Shown here piece by piece: positions 1 to 8,304 of a stretch of 48,912 nucleotides of DNA; the first letter of the stretch is position 1; the number at the start of each line of letters is the position of its first letter. The translations under genes and the position numbers were made by a program. The notes below the pieces were generated by a model. The model was not told the origin of the DNA and searched no databases. It saw only the letters and a program-made list of their open reading frames with translations. The stretch is from Deltaproteobacteria bacterium (GTDB lineage Bacteria > Desulfobacterota > Dissulfuribacteria > Dissulfuribacterales > QOAL01): positions 1 through 48,912 of the forward strand of contig JALWYO010000082.1 of NCBI GenBank assembly GCA_026992735.1, written 5' to 3'.

Positions 1-99
1 ATTAATGCCATCTTAGAGGCAGTTATGTCGAGCGCAATAGACATGTTGAAAAACAGCCAACGATTATTTCAAAATAACACTATAATTACAATATGTTAA
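1..99 (+). CDS. Possible 3' end of a gene entering from the left edge
   Basis: Frame 1 is open from the first base to a TAA at 97-99 and would give 32 residues ending LFQNNTIITIC. The other two forward frames close almost at once. The segment includes an amphipathic-looking stretch (AIDMLKNSQRLFQ). No family is recognisable from so short a tail, and an open frame of this length can occur by chance. Confidence 0.25.
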   Translation: MNAILEAVMSSAIDMLKNSQRLFQNNTIITIC

Positions 100-447
100 C
101 CTAAGTCAGAAACTTGAGAACTGAGAAATACGATACAAAATGAACTCCGTGCGTCACAAATGCAGGCCAGAAATTCCCATAAACTGAAAAATAAACGAAA
201 ACAAAAAAACAGCTGCGTGCAAAAACCTAACCGGAAATCACTGGACAAGCCTATTTCATGGGTATATAATTTTACGAATATTATAGTTAGGTGGTGAAGT
301 GGGTTTTTCAAAAATTATCATTACTAGAGAGTGTTGAAACAATCACTATTTTTGTTATTTCAGTAAATTAAGTGATTCAGCCTTTGCAGGCTCATGGAGT
401 ATTACTAGGCAAATTGTAAAATTTGCAGATCTTTAGGAGGTAAAAAA
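100..447. other. Intergenic region upstream of the EPS cluster
   Basis: This AT-rich, non-coding stretch probably carries the promoter of the polysaccharide cluster, though I could not place -35 and -10 boxes with confidence. Two small inverted repeats lie just ahead of the first gene: agcct/aggct around 379-392, and gcaaatt (409-415) with aatttgc (420-426) separated by gtaa. The second sits about 9 bases before the ribosome binding site, so it could influence translation or be an operator. A 71-codon minus-strand frame here looks like chance. Confidence 0.4.
435..440 (+). promoter_or_regulatory. Strong ribosome binding site of the FecR-like gene
   Basis: A perfect aggagg lies seven bases before the ATG at 448. 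It fixes the start codon and is the strongest Shine-Dalgarno sequence in the EPS cluster. This suggests the first protein is made in larger amounts than the proteins downstream. Confidence 0.75.
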
Positions 448-1185
448 ATGGCTCAAAAAGGATCGGGCGTTTTGGCTCTCACGGCAATGTGTCTGTTTTT
501 GATGGCTTCTGTGGCTTCGGCAGCCGGTGGTGGAATTCTGCAGGGGAATTATTCCATTTACAAAGATGGAAAAATTGCAGCTAACTTGACCGGGAAGAAC
601 CCCATGATCGAAGATTCTCTACTGGTCTGCAACGGGAAATGCGTAATAAATTCTCATGGGATAAGCCTTGTTGCCGCGCAGAATGCAATTTTTGCGGTAA
701 GAGACCAGGGAAATCAGTTTAATCTATTGGTAAAACAGGGAAAGGTGGATTTTGCGTTGCTTAATCCTTCCCGCAAGATAGGCTTTTACACCCCTGATGG
801 CGGTTATACCGTTGGCAAAGGCATTGTTAAGACCTCCGTCGACTCCTCATTGCGGGGATTCATGCAGGTAGAAAATGGCAAGACAGAAGTCGGCCTTTAC
901 GATGGAAGCATGGTATTTACTACTGCCGAAGGCATAAAAACAGTCAATGCCAATGAAAAAATAATATTGGCAATGGCAGAAATTCCCGGAAATGGCGGGG
1001 CCGCTTCTGAACCGGTAGCGAAGGAAAAAGGAAATGATAAAAAGAAAGGAGCCGACTGGTGGAGCCAGAATAAGGTACCTGTTGTTGCTTCAGCAGTGGT
1101 ACTTGGGGGAACAGCAATAGGGCTTGGCTTGGCCTTTTCGGGTGACGATAACGACCATCACAAAACAGCAAGTCCAAGCAAGTAA
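448..1185 (+). CDS. FecR-like exported protein with C-terminal membrane segment
   Basis: The 245-residue product has a clear Sec signal peptide (about residues 1-25, ending ASVASA). It is followed by a beta-rich region (about 30-165) that resembles the FecR/LPS-assembly fold found in exported proteins of polysaccharide and PEP-CTERM-type loci. A C-x3-C pair (CNGKC) lies near residue 60. A lysine-rich linker leads to a hydrophobic glycine-rich segment (about 210-232), then an Asp/His-rich tail, so the protein is probably tethered in the inner membrane with its body in the periplasm. It heads the EPS cluster, with a strong ribosome site and a structured spacer behind it. The exact role is unknown. 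The FecR label rests on pattern resemblance only, and no sortase-type tripartite motif is seen at the C terminus. Confidence 0.6.
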   Translation: MAQKGSGVLALTAMCLFLMASVASAAGGGILQGNYSIYKDGKIAANLTGKNPMIEDSLLVCNGKCVINSHGISLVAAQNAIFAVRDQGNQFNLLVKQGKVDFALLNPSRKIGFYTPDGGYTVGKGIVKTSVDSSLRGFMQVENGKTEVGLYDGSMVFTTAEGIKTVNANEKIILAMAEIPGNGGAASEPVAKEKGNDKKKGADWWSQNKVPVVASAVVLGGTAIGLGLAFSGDDNDHHKTASPSK

Positions 1186-1323
1186 AATTTTATACAATTA
1201 ACCGTTTGCCGGGTGCTGTAGATACAAGGTGGAAGGCATATCAGTCCTTGGCAACACCGCGGATCCGGTGCCCGCGAACGGTTACTCTTATCTTTTTATA
1301 ACAGGCGTTATGTACTAATAGTC
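1186..1323. other. Spacer holding a long hairpin element
   Basis: This non-coding spacer separates the FecR-like gene from the exporter gene. Nearly all of it is one extended imperfect inverted repeat, listed separately. There is no obvious T-tract after the hairpin on the + strand, so it is not a textbook terminator. The downstream ATG at 1324 lacks a strong Shine-Dalgarno sequence. Confidence 0.6.
1199..1284 (+). repeat. Hairpin repeat, copy 1 of a dispersed structured family
   Basis: The outer arms 1199-1209 (taaccgtttgc) and 1274-1284 (gcgaacggtta) pair over 11 positions with one G-T wobble. After a bulge the pairing continues through ggg/ccc. The interior holds gggtgc (1211-1216) followed by a tagatacaagg block, and an opposing cggatccggtgc block. 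A second copy with the same outline lies at 32921-33027, and the pair differ by a compensatory change in the outer stem. It is either a mobile palindromic element or a structured RNA between EPS genes. It does not match the tRNA, c-di-GMP, SAM or TPP motifs that I know. Confidence 0.65.
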
Positions 1324-2343
1324 ATGAAGTTCCTGCTTTTGACCATAATATTTTTGGGTCTGTCAGCTCTTTTGTCCGGTTGTGGTCAGCGGCTAAAGGC
1401 GACAACAGACCTTGCGACATTTGAGAAGGAATTCCAGAACAAAAAGGTGGAACCGGCAAATAATGCCGTTTCACCGGGTGATATCCTGGCCAGAGTCGGC
1501 GATGCCGGTGGTGCTGAAGATTATCTTCTTGGTCCCGGAGACTTGATTGACGTAACGGTCTTTGAAACCGAAGATTTAAACACAGAAGTAAGGGTAAGTT
1601 CCAGAGGCACCATCAGCATGCCCATGCTGGGTGTAATATATGTTCAGAATATGACCGCTGCCCAGGCTGAAGAAAAGATAGAAAAACTGCTTGGGGAAAA
1701 GTATTTGCAAGATCCACATGTTTCTATCTTCATAAAGGAGCATGTAAGCAAACAGATTACTCTGGTTGGAGAATTTGAAAAACCGGGCACTTATGAATAT
1801 ATCACGAGGCGGAACCTTCTTGATGTTGTGGCTATAGCCGGGGGCCTGACAGATGATGCAGGTTTAATTGCTTTTGTTACCAGAACAGATAATCAGACTA
1901 AAAAGCGTCAGGTAATACGGGTGGATCTCAACAAATTGATTAAAGAAGGAGATATGGAATATAATATCCCTATATTAGGGGGGGATGTAATTTTCGTACC
2001 TGAAGCAGGGCACTGTTATGTTGACGGCGCGGTCCGTAAACCTGGCTTATATCCCATCAAGGGCAATGTGAATATTGCAGATGCCATAGCCATGGCAGGG
2101 GGGCTCAGGTCATATGCCGATGAAGATCACATAAAATTGGTGCGTTATAAGGAAAATGGCAAGAAAGTAATAGTCAATATTCCATATGATAGTCTCCAGT
2201 CAGGAAAGGTTAAGGACATATACCTGAAGGATGGTGATGTTGTTTTTGCAGAGTCAAGTTCCCTTGGACTCCTTACCTCCGGAGGAGGGATTTCTCTGAT
2301 GTTTATGGGTACAGGCGTTCAATATCGTGCACCCGCACATTAA
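1324..2343 (+). CDS. Polysaccharide export outer-membrane lipoprotein, Wza/KpsD family
   Basis: This protein would form the periplasmic and outer-membrane channel that releases exopolysaccharide. The 339-residue product has a lipoprotein signal with lipobox LSGC (Cys20). A Poly_export domain follows (about 66-150, beginning LLGPGDLIDVTVFE), then two SLBB-type beta-grasp domains (from about residue 153, beginning ITLVGEFEKPGTYEY, and from about 235). The protein is somewhat short for Wza and lacks a convincing amphipathic C-terminal helix; it ends in a glycine-rich segment, so the pore may be built differently or need a partner. It is followed by the ligase, phosphatase and autokinase genes, the usual partners of a Wzx/Wzy-dependent export system. 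No strong Shine-Dalgarno sequence precedes the ATG. Confidence 0.88.
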   Translation: MKFLLLTIIFLGLSALLSGCGQRLKATTDLATFEKEFQNKKVEPANNAVSPGDILARVGDAGGAEDYLLGPGDLIDVTVFETEDLNTEVRVSSRGTISMPMLGVIYVQNMTAAQAEEKIEKLLGEKYLQDPHVSIFIKEHVSKQITLVGEFEKPGTYEYITRRNLLDVVAIAGGLTDDAGLIAFVTRTDNQTKKRQVIRVDLNKLIKEGDMEYNIPILGGDVIFVPEAGHCYVDGAVRKPGLYPIKGNVNIADAIAMAGGLRSYADEDHIKLVRYKENGKKVIVNIPYDSLQSGKVKDIYLKDGDVVFAESSSLGLLTSGGGISLMFMGTGVQYRAPAH

Positions 2344-2371
2344 CAATTAGAAAACCCAAGCCAGTCCGATT

Positions 2372-3814
2372 TTGGCAGCCCTGAAAATAAAGGCCGAGAA
2401 AACGGTCATTTTATCTCTATTGTTTATCCTCGGCACCATGCCGATTATCTTTGGCGCTGTTCATCCATTTACCCAGGGATTGTACACCTTTGCAATTATT
2501 AGCCTGGCAGGAGGCGGGTTATTATTCTGCAGAGACGGCATCATAGAAAGTACTATAAATTTTCGTGTACTTTCGGTCCCATTCATTCTTTTTCTATATA
2601 TAGTGATTAGCTCCCTGCCTGTTCCACTCTTTCTTATTTCTATCTTTTCTCCGCACAGGGCCCGGGCTCTCATGGAAGTCAATATCTTGACAGATTCTGA
2701 CATCAATCTGGCATCGCTCAGTTATAACGGCCTTTCTGGATTGCCCATGGCCGCTTTTTACCTTGCACTGATACTCTTTTTTATAGTTATGGTCTCTTCC
2801 ATGAAAAAAAGAAAAGACCTTTTTTACACAATCTGCATTGTCATGGTCGCAACAGGCAGCTTCGAGGCTGTTTATGGCCTTTTACAGGTATTGTTCCCTC
2901 ATCTTGGAATATTGTGGCTTCCCAATATAACTCATTGCGCTTGCGGAAGTATAATCTATAAGAATCAGTACGCTGCCTTTCTGAATCTCTGCTGGCCAAC
3001 AGCCCTGGCCCTTTATATTGACTGCGCAAACAAGGCAAAACAGGTGCGTAAAACAAAGGGAAAGAGGCGGTACCCGGCCCGCTTTATTAAGGATATTTAT
3101 TTCCATGACAATAAGGGCCTGCTGTTTCTCTTCCTGGCAGTGGTCATGATGCTGGCGATTCTTTTTTCCCTGTCTCGGGCTGGGATCCTAGTCATGTTTC
3201 TAATCTGGGCACTTTTGTTTCTGCTCCTCCCGTTTCCCAGAAAAAAGACACTCCTGCTGTTTTCAGCAGTCTTTGCAGGTCTTTTGTTTTACGGCAGTCA
3301 GATCGGGTTTCATAAACTTCTGGAGAGATTTCTTACACTGGAGAAATCCGGCATCAGCCGGATAACCGTCTGGATATCGAGTTTGCCAATTCTTTATGAC
3401 TACTGGCTTACAGGCATTGGTATAGACTCTTATAAATTGCTTTCCTCCGTTTATCTCAAACATTTTCCCCCGGATATTATTTGGGACAGGGCTCATAATG
3501 AATACCTTGAAACTGTTCTGGAACTTGGAGTTCCGGCAGCGGGCCTACTGTTTGGATGGATCTTTTCCAGGCTGAGCAACGCATATCATTATTTTTTGAA
3601 TCAGAGACACGGCGATTTTTCTGCCATGAGCCTTGAAACCTTTTTGGCTGTTTCCAGCCTGGCATCCATCACGGGATTACTGTTTCATGGCCTCGTTGAT
3701 TTTGTCTGGAAACTTCCTGCAAATGCCCTTTTTTGCACGACACTTGCAGCCTTACTATATTATTGTATGCAGGAAATTTCAGGACAGCACTTAAGCTATC
3801 ATGTTCCAGGATAA
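2372..3814 (+). CDS. O-antigen ligase/polymerase-like membrane protein (Wzy_C type)
   Basis: The product is an integral membrane protein of up to 480 residues with roughly 10-12 hydrophobic segments. A large periplasmic loop (about residues 315-400) carries the family hallmark HNEYLETVLELG preceded by WLTGIGIDSY. Proteins of this fold (WaaL, Wzy and PglL relatives) transfer or polymerise undecaprenyl-linked glycans on the periplasmic face. In an EPS cluster beside Wza and a Wzc-like kinase, polymerase is as likely as ligase. The longest frame starts at a TTG (2372) without a clear ribosome site. A start at the ATG around 2438 would remove the first membrane segment, so I keep the longer form. 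Confidence 0.75.
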   Translation: MAALKIKAEKTVILSLLFILGTMPIIFGAVHPFTQGLYTFAIISLAGGGLLFCRDGIIESTINFRVLSVPFILFLYIVISSLPVPLFLISIFSPHRARALMEVNILTDSDINLASLSYNGLSGLPMAAFYLALILFFIVMVSSMKKRKDLFYTICIVMVATGSFEAVYGLLQVLFPHLGILWLPNITHCACGSIIYKNQYAAFLNLCWPTALALYIDCANKAKQVRKTKGKRRYPARFIKDIYFHDNKGLLFLFLAVVMMLAILFSLSRAGILVMFLIWALLFLLLPFPRKKTLLLFSAVFAGLLFYGSQIGFHKLLERFLTLEKSGISRITVWISSLPILYDYWLTGIGIDSYKLLSSVYLKHFPPDIIWDRAHNEYLETVLELGVPAAGLLFGWIFSRLSNAYHYFLNQRHGDFSAMSLETFLAVSSLASITGLLFHGLVDFVWKLPANALFCTTLAALLYYCMQEISGQHLSYHVPG

Positions 3815-3835
3815 GAGGGGTGAGAAAGATTTGAG

Positions 3836-4633
3836 ATGAAAAAGGCCTATTTCGGATTCTCTGATATTCACTGCCATATCCTGCCTGGGCTGGATGACGG
3901 AGCCAAGGATTTTGCGGTTAGTCTGGCCATGGCCAGGCAGTTTGAACATGCCGGTTTTAAAAAGATTATTGCAACGCCACATTTTATTCCTGGAACTGCC
4001 TGGTCGGCCTCAAAAAAGACGGTATTGAATGCTGTCAGCACGCTTCGGACGCGCCTCCAGGAAGAAGGTATTGCGCTGGATATTTATCCGGGCATGGAGA
4101 TAGCTATACATCCGCAAGTCATGAATAATATAAAAAGGGGCTTTTTGCTGCCATTGGCCAACAGCAATCTGTTTCTCCTGGAGCCATCCTTTTCCAGCGG
4201 CTTTCATGATATATTAAAGGCTGTGGAGGAATGCAGGACTGACGGGATTGATATTGTCCTTGCTCATCCAGAAAGGATACCTGCTCTTCAGAGGCATCCC
4301 AAACGTTTCCTGGAACTCCTGGAAATGGAAATCTATTTTCAGGTTAACATTTCCAGTCTTCTTGGCCACCTGGGCAGGAATAGCGAACAATCTGCTAGAT
4401 ACCTGCTGGAACATGATGCCATCTATTTTTTTGCTTCAGATGCCCATAACAGCTCAATACGCAAACCTCCCGCCACGGAAGACCTTTACAGGCTTGAAAC
4501 AGAATACGGTATCAATTTAAAAAAGTTATTCACTAAGCATATGTTTAACATATTTAATTTCGAAGATATGAACGATACCCGGTACAATAAAATGAGCAGG
4601 GTTAATGCCGGGCTCAGGATGGTATCATATTAG
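3836..4633 (+). CDS. Tyrosine-protein phosphatase of the PHP type (CpsB/YwqE family)
   Basis: The 265-residue cytoplasmic protein has the metal-binding signatures of the polymerase-and-histidinol-phosphatase fold. These are DIHCHILPGLDDGA near the N terminus, a PHFIPG segment, LAHPER near residue 145 and FASDAHN near residue 200. In this family the metals dephosphorylate the tyrosine tail of the cognate BY-kinase, which lies 34 bases downstream. The phosphatase-kinase pair is the usual switch for polymer length and export rate. The start ATG has a G-rich stretch upstream (gaggggtgag). The length is normal for the family. Confidence 0.87.
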   Translation: MKKAYFGFSDIHCHILPGLDDGAKDFAVSLAMARQFEHAGFKKIIATPHFIPGTAWSASKKTVLNAVSTLRTRLQEEGIALDIYPGMEIAIHPQVMNNIKRGFLLPLANSNLFLLEPSFSSGFHDILKAVEECRTDGIDIVLAHPERIPALQRHPKRFLELLEMEIYFQVNISSLLGHLGRNSEQSARYLLEHDAIYFFASDAHNSSIRKPPATEDLYRLETEYGINLKKLFTKHMFNIFNFEDMNDTRYNKMSRVNAGLRMVSY

Positions 4634-4667
4634 TATTCAATTACTTAGAAACGCATAGGTATGAATT

Positions 4668-6980
4668 ATGATTGACAATCCGAGACATCCCAATTCGGAA
4701 AACAATTCACTGGTATTGAGGGCTGGCAGCAACACCGGTCTGCCTTCCACGGAGCTTCGTGAAGTAATACCTGAATTTGAAGAAGAGATAGATCTTCGCG
4801 ATTATATCGATGTCTTGATCAGGAGGAAATGGTCTGTAATCATCTTTTTACTGGTCACCTTTTTTACCGTTGCTGTTTATACATTTACCTGTACTCCGAT
4901 ATTTGTTGCAAAGGGCACCTTGAAGGTTTCCAGTAAGCCTTCCAACGTAACCAAGTTTGAAAATGTTGAAGCTGATCTGATCAAAATACAGGAATTCCAG
5001 ACAACCCAGGTAAATCTGCTGGAAAGCGAGCAGTTGGCATCAAGAGTGATTGGCAGCCTGCAACTTACAGAAAATCCTCTGTTCAACCCTTATCTGGAAG
5101 CTGGACAGGATGATTCTCCGAGCATAGTCGGGGAGGTGTTTGCGGCAGTCAAAAATTTTATCCGTTTCCAGGATGAAGAGAAAGAGTCGTCCGATCTTGA
5201 TGGAGAGATGCGGCAAAATATTATCCTAAACGCGGTACTCAGGAACTTTCGAAACAACTTTCATGTGGCACCTGTCCGGGACAGCGAATTGATTGTGATC
5301 AGCTTTGAATCTCCTGATGCCAGGTTATCAGCACAGGTAGTAAATGTGGCGATGCATGAATTTTTGAACATGAAAATGGACAACCAGATGCAGATATCCA
5401 AAACTGCCTCGAAATTTCTGGAAAAAAAGATACACGATGCCCAGATAAAGCTGGAAAAATCAGAAAAGAAACTTACTGAATTTTCCCAAAAGGCAGGGCT
5501 TGTGTCTCTTGATCCAAAGTTGAACCTGGTGATGAAACAGCTCGAGGAGCTGAACCAGGCACTTGCAGAAGCAAGGACAAAACGCCTCAAACAGGAAGCT
5601 CTCTACCGTCAGGCTGTCAGTAAATCAGGTGAGAATATGCCACGAGTCCTCAATGACCCGCTTATCCAGGAACTTAAGAAACAGTATGCAGAATTAAAAT
5701 CACAATATGAGGACATGCTGACTACGTTCAAGCCTGCTTATCCAAAGATGCAGCAGCTCAAGGCGCACATGAATGATATTTCCAGCCGTATCGCCCTGGA
5801 AAAAAAGATGATTATAGATTCCATCAAAAATGATTACCAGACTGCCCTGAAAAATGAGGAATATCTGACAAAATGCGCGGAAGAACAAAAGCGGAAGGTC
5901 ATCAAATTAAATGACCGCGCTACCCAGTACAAGATATTGCTCAGAGAGGTGAATACCAACAAATCCATCTATCAGAGCCTTCTACAGCGTTCCAAGGAGA
6001 TTGAGGCAACCCTCGGGGCCGGTATCCTGAATATGCAGATTATCGACAATGCCCGCGTACCGGTTTCCCCTGATAAGCCTAAAATCATACGCAATTTGTT
6101 GCTTGCCATTGTACTTGGTCTTTTCGGCGGTATCGGCCTGGCATTCCTTCAGGAATATTTTGACAATACTATAAAAAGTCCGGACGAACTCAGTGATCGC
6201 TTCAATATACCCGTTCTTGGACTGATTCCCTATGAAGAGGAATATGCTGACAACAGTGTGGAAATGGCTACCATGGTTTACCATAAGCCCCGCTCCCCTG
6301 TCAGCGAGGCCGTCTGCACCGCCCTAACCTCTGTCGATTTGTCTTCTGCAGAAAATCCACCGAGGATCATACTTGTCTCAAGTATTCTGCCCGCAGCCGG
6401 AAAGTCAACCTTTTGTAGCAATGCAATACTTTCCTACCTCAGAAAGGGAGAAAGATGTCTTATAGTAGATTGTGACATGCGGAAGCCGAGCCTCCACAAG
6501 ATATTCGGAGCAGGAGAAAGAGACAGGGGCCTTTCAAATCTCCTTACGGGAACTGTAGACCTTAAGGATGTAATACGAAAAACAGATTACAGTGGGCTCC
6601 ATTTTATCTCCAGTGGCCCGCTTCCTCCAAATCCGTCAGAACTACTCTCATCCAAACGCATGCGCAAGCTGCTTGACTTGGCCAGAAATCATTACCACCA
6701 TGTAATACTGGATGCTCCTCCTTACCAGGGATTTGCTGACATACTGATACTCTCCCATATGGTTGACGGAGTAATACTCGTAACAGTGGAAGGGGAGACG
6801 CCAAGGGAAGGTGTCAAGCATTTCAAAAGGTCTATCCTGAATGTGAATGGCAAGATACTGGGAGCAATAATCAACAAGAGTGGAATGAAAAAGGGTTACG
6901 GCTATTCGAGTTATGGCCAATACAAATACTATGCATATCAATATGATTACAAATACGGCAGTGATCAAAAAAGTGATTAA
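4668..6980 (+). CDS. Polysaccharide chain-length/autokinase protein (Wzc-like BY-kinase)
   Basis: This 770-residue inner-membrane protein joins a Wzz chain-length domain to a bacterial tyrosine kinase. TM1 is at about 55-75 (WSVIIFLLVTFFTVAVY). A long coiled-coil periplasmic region spans about 250-440, and TM2 lies at about 470-495. The kinase domain has Walker A PAAGKST (about 576-582), Walker A' LIVDCDMRKP (about 597-606) and Walker B VILDAPP (about 678-684). The Walker A loop reads LPAAGKST rather than the common PGEGKS/T. The C terminus is a tyrosine cluster (YGYSSYGQYKYYAYQYDYKY), the autophosphorylation tail read by the upstream phosphatase. It would co-polymerise with the export lipoprotein to span the envelope. 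This is the last clearly canonical gene of the cluster. Confidence 0.93.
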   Translation: MIDNPRHPNSENNSLVLRAGSNTGLPSTELREVIPEFEEEIDLRDYIDVLIRRKWSVIIFLLVTFFTVAVYTFTCTPIFVAKGTLKVSSKPSNVTKFENVEADLIKIQEFQTTQVNLLESEQLASRVIGSLQLTENPLFNPYLEAGQDDSPSIVGEVFAAVKNFIRFQDEEKESSDLDGEMRQNIILNAVLRNFRNNFHVAPVRDSELIVISFESPDARLSAQVVNVAMHEFLNMKMDNQMQISKTASKFLEKKIHDAQIKLEKSEKKLTEFSQKAGLVSLDPKLNLVMKQLEELNQALAEARTKRLKQEALYRQAVSKSGENMPRVLNDPLIQELKKQYAELKSQYEDMLTTFKPAYPKMQQLKAHMNDISSRIALEKKMIIDSIKNDYQTALKNEEYLTKCAEEQKRKVIKLNDRATQYKILLREVNTNKSIYQSLLQRSKEIEATLGAGILNMQIIDNARVPVSPDKPKIIRNLLLAIVLGLFGGIGLAFLQEYFDNTIKSPDELSDRFNIPVLGLIPYEEEYADNSVEMATMVYHKPRSPVSEAVCTALTSVDLSSAENPPRIILVSSILPAAGKSTFCSNAILSYLRKGERCLIVDCDMRKPSLHKIFGAGERDRGLSNLLTGTVDLKDVIRKTDYSGLHFISSGPLPPNPSELLSSKRMRKLLDLARNHYHHVILDAPPYQGFADILILSHMVDGVILVTVEGETPREGVKHFKRSILNVNGKILGAIINKSGMKKGYGYSSYGQYKYYAYQYDYKYGSDQKSD

Positions 6981-7053
6981 TCCCTTTTCGCCCTACGTAC
7001 ATTTCACTTGCTGCCGGTCGCTTTTATTTGCAGGGAAATAAAAAAACTCTTAG

Positions 7054-8304
7054 ATGGCCATGGAAAATATGTCATGTCGAGACCTTTCCTGCATGAATCG
7101 GCCAGGAAGGCTGATACTGTTTTGGTTTCTGATTCTCCTTGGCTCTGTCCAGTTATGGATTTCGTTGGCTGGCCAGGCAGTTTTTACCAGTCTACCCGGT
7201 GAAGTGTCCCGGTGGGTGTTTATTTCAGATCCCTCGATACTGGTAAAAAGGGCTGAACAACACCTTTTTACTGGTGAAATCGCACCTGCCCATGGCCTAC
7301 TGACCTCAGCCCTGTGGAACGATCCCTTTTATGTCCCCGCCTGGATAAAGATGGCCGAGTTATACGACAATACGGGACAACGCGACAGGGCCGTTTACAT
7401 TGCCCGATACATACATGCATTTTCAGCAGAAAGCGCCCTCTGGCAATGGGACAAGGCCCTCCTTGATTACCAGCTGGACCTGAAAGATTTTCTGGCACAG
7501 GATCTTACATTCATCATAAGCGAAAACCCATCCAAGAGACGAAAGGCTCTTGATCTCGCCATCAGAATATGGCCTGATCCGGATCAACTGATAGATAATA
7601 TAGGCAGGGATGCCCTTCCGATTCTTTTTAAATACTGCATTGGGAAGGGCATGCTCGATAATGCTATTGCGCTGTGGCCAGTGGTTGCAGATTCAAACAT
7701 GTTGAAAGACCGGGATAGGCTCAGGTTTATCGATCGACTCTGGACCCGCGATCACGTACGGATGGCCGCTGCGGTTTGGAAGAAATATTTTGACAGCCGT
7801 CACCTGCTTCATAATGGGAATTTTTCCAAGCCTCTTCTGAATGCAGGCTTTGGCTGGAGGATGTGTAAAAAAGGTCGACTCAAGGGCCTGTCCTGGGAAA
7901 GGATAAAAAAAGATGGCCGCTATTGTATTCATTTTGCATTCTTGGGATCGCACAATCTGAATATGTACCATTTTCACCAGATAGTACCGGTAAGATCCGG
8001 TGGCAGATATATGCTTACAGGAACGTGGCGCAGTAAAAACGTGACCACGGACCAGAAACCCTTCGTGGAAATAGTCGGTGCCAGATGCCGTATGAAACCC
8101 GTCTCCTCCGGTATGATATCGGGAAACCAGGAATGGGGTTCTTTTAAGGTAATCTTTTCCGTTCCGGACCAGTGCCAGCTGGTGAACATACGGCTCAGGC
8201 GGAAGGAAAGCCTGCAGATAGATAACCTGATAGACGGAGATATGTGGCTCACCGGCATGAAGCTGAAGGAGATGAGTCAGGCTGTTTCGGAAAGGGTTCA
8301 ATGA
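7054..8304 (+). CDS. Membrane-anchored TPR-like protein with beta-sandwich C-terminal region
   Basis: The 416-residue product begins with a short basic segment and one hydrophobic helix (about 19-40), so most of it should be periplasmic. Residues about 65-245 are helical with repeat-like pairs (AEQHLFTGEIAPAHGLLTSAL, PFYVPAWIKMAELYDNTG), consistent with degenerate tetratricopeptide repeats. From about 245 a new domain starts with LLHNGNFSKPLLNAGFGW, a phrase seen at the start of carbohydrate-binding-like jelly-roll domains. The gene ends in an ATGA overlap with the next gene, so the two are translationally coupled. Its place behind the kinase suggests a role in glycan or protein handling at the envelope. 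The precise function is unknown. Several in-frame ATGs near 7054-7093 make the start uncertain. Confidence 0.6.
   Translation: MAMENMSCRDLSCMNRPGRLILFWFLILLGSVQLWISLAGQAVFTSLPGEVSRWVFISDPSILVKRAEQHLFTGEIAPAHGLLTSALWNDPFYVPAWIKMAELYDNTGQRDRAVYIARYIHAFSAESALWQWDKALLDYQLDLKDFLAQDLTFIISENPSKRRKALDLAIRIWPDPDQLIDNIGRDALPILFKYCIGKGMLDNAIALWPVVADSNMLKDRDRLRFIDRLWTRDHVRMAAAVWKKYFDSRHLLHNGNFSKPLLNAGFGWRMCKKGRLKGLSWERIKKDGRYCIHFAFLGSHNLNMYHFHQIVPVRSGGRYMLTGTWRSKNVTTDQKPFVEIVGARCRMKPVSSGMISGNQEWGSFKVIFSVPDQCQLVNIRLRRKESLQIDNLIDGDMWLTGMKLKEMSQAVSERVQ

Noticed and set aside
1199-1284. Reading the spacer hairpin as a tRNA or a c-di-GMP riboswitch
   Set aside because: It has no T-arm or anticodon arm and no CCA-type acceptor, and the conserved GEMM core sequences are absent.
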